From contig JASLDB010000227.1 in assembly GCA_030151665.1 (NCBI GenBank), forward strand, positions 1-6,483: a stretch of 6,483 nucleotides of DNA. Reading direction: 5' to 3'. The notes beneath the pieces were generated by a model. It saw nothing but the letters and a program-made list of their open reading frames with translations. It searched no databases and had not been told where the DNA came from. The stretch comes from Neisseriaceae bacterium. GTDB lineage: Bacteria > Pseudomonadota > Gammaproteobacteria > Burkholderiales > Neisseriaceae. The position numbers and the translations under genes are program-made. Shown one piece after another: positions 5,988-6,483 of this stretch. Every line of letters begins with the position of its first letter. Positions within the stretch are counted from its first letter, which is position 1.

Positions 5988-6017
5988 AACCGCTGTGTAA
6001 CTCACAGCGGTTTTTTT
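5988..6017 (+). terminator. Rho-independent terminator of the symporter-transferase operon
   Basis: A 10-bp stem (aaccgctgtg at 5988-5997 with cacagcggtt at 6003-6012) encloses a 5-nt loop (taact), and a run of seven T's follows (6011-6017). It begins 13 nt after the transferase stop codon and should end the operon cleanly. Confidence 0.94.
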
Positions 6018-6052
6018 AATCCCTCCATGACCCATTGTAGTATTGCTATTAT

Positions 6053-6076
6053 GCTTAAGCGATGGTTTTAAACCAT
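6053..6076. promoter_or_regulatory. Paired palindromes, candidate operator before the last gene
   Basis: Two palindromes lie one base apart: gcttaagc (6053-6060) and atggttttaaaccat (6062-6076, 7-bp arms around one central base). They sit about 80-100 nt before the ATG of the last gene. A candidate -10, TACAAT (6087-6092), would place its -35 region inside the second palindrome, so a bound repressor there could block RNA polymerase. A second -10-like site, TAAAAT, is at 6097-6102. No T-run follows, so a terminator is unlikely. Confidence 0.3.
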
Positions 6077-6155
6077 AAAATTCAAGTACAATACCCTAAA
6101 ATAGCCGTATCAACCATTGCTAAAAACCCATACTTTTCAGAAGAGGAAAATACAA

Positions 6156-6483
6156 ATGATTAAATTGGCCTTAATGGGCTTGATGATTTGCTTGTCTCAA
6201 ATGTCTTTTGCTCAAATCACCTGCTTTGACAGCCTTACTCATCCGAACACAGCCAAAGCATCGTCCTTTCGAACTTTTAAGCCAACTGCAGAATTGACTT
6301 GCTCACAAGACAGTAAAACGCAATCTATCCATTACCAACGCTACAACACCAATAACCATAATGCAATGAATGATTTTTTCGATATTAATATCAAGATACT
6401 GTCTTTAGAACATAGCAAAAGCATTGATGATCATTTGCTAAGTGATGATTTTGATGCCAGTTACATTAAAAACATCCCCTATC
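6156..6483 (+). CDS. Secreted protein of unknown function, N-terminal part
   Basis: The frame stays open to the window edge, giving 109 codons of a protein that continues beyond it. The N-terminus is a Sec signal peptide (MIKLALMGLMICLSQMSFA) with a likely cleavage after Ser-Phe-Ala at residue 19. The mature part starts QITCFDSL and has a second cysteine in AELTCSQD about 25 residues later. These two cysteines could form a periplasmic disulfide. The rest is polar, rich in Asn, Asp, His and Ser, with no repeat or catalytic motif that I recognise. GAGG at 6143-6146 lies a good distance before the ATG and supports the start. A strong terminator separates it from the operon upstream, so it has its own promoter. 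The family is not recognised. Confidence 0.8.
   Translation, partial: MIKLALMGLMICLSQMSFAQITCFDSLTHPNTAKASSFRTFKPTAELTCSQDSKTQSIHYQRYNTNNHNAMNDFFDINIKILSLEHSKSIDDHLLSDDFDASYIKNIPY

Overview
The window comes from an AT-rich Gram-negative bacterium. Tight intergenic spacing, Shine-Dalgarno sites of the AGGA/GAGG type, stem-loop plus T-run terminators, a lipoprotein cytochrome c' and a Sec-exported Sel1-repeat protein all fit a low-GC beta- or gammaproteobacterium. A Neisseriaceae- or Moraxellaceae-like host is the best guess, because the transporter is collinear with the Neisseria meningitidis protein ASBT_NM. No canonical Neisseria DNA uptake sequence was found, so the family is left open.

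Layout. At positions 1-275 there is no intact gene. The stretch holds what looks like the decayed 3' end of a minus-strand gene with its terminator, then the leader of the first intact gene. Next come a two-helix membrane protein with a PH-like tail (276-815), a lipoprotein cytochrome c' (1084-1551 with its stop, closed by a strong terminator), and a secreted protein of about ten Sel1/TPR-type repeats (1681-2874, also closed by a terminator). A two-gene operon follows: a BASS-family sodium symporter (3100-4059) and an LtaS/MdoB-like membrane sulfatase-fold transferase (4056-5975). These two genes overlap by ATGA and end at a strong terminator. The window closes inside a secreted protein of unknown family (from 6156) with its own promoter region.

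How the genes relate. All intact genes lie on the plus strand, but terminators divide them into separate units, so most neighbours need not share a function. Only the symporter-transferase pair is clearly co-translated. The common theme is the cell envelope: five of the six intact or partial genes encode exported, lipidated or membrane proteins, and the sixth has two membrane helices.

The most useful sequence-level results are three. The sodium-site residues of ASBT_NM are recovered at identical numbers, which fixes the symporter start at 3100. A small aromatic-rich reading frame sits just before that gene and ends in an ATGA overlap with its upstream ATG. A probable minus-strand gene relic lies at the left edge. 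Nothing here amounts to a clear new defence or mobile system; the window is mostly ordinary chromosomal housekeeping and envelope genes.
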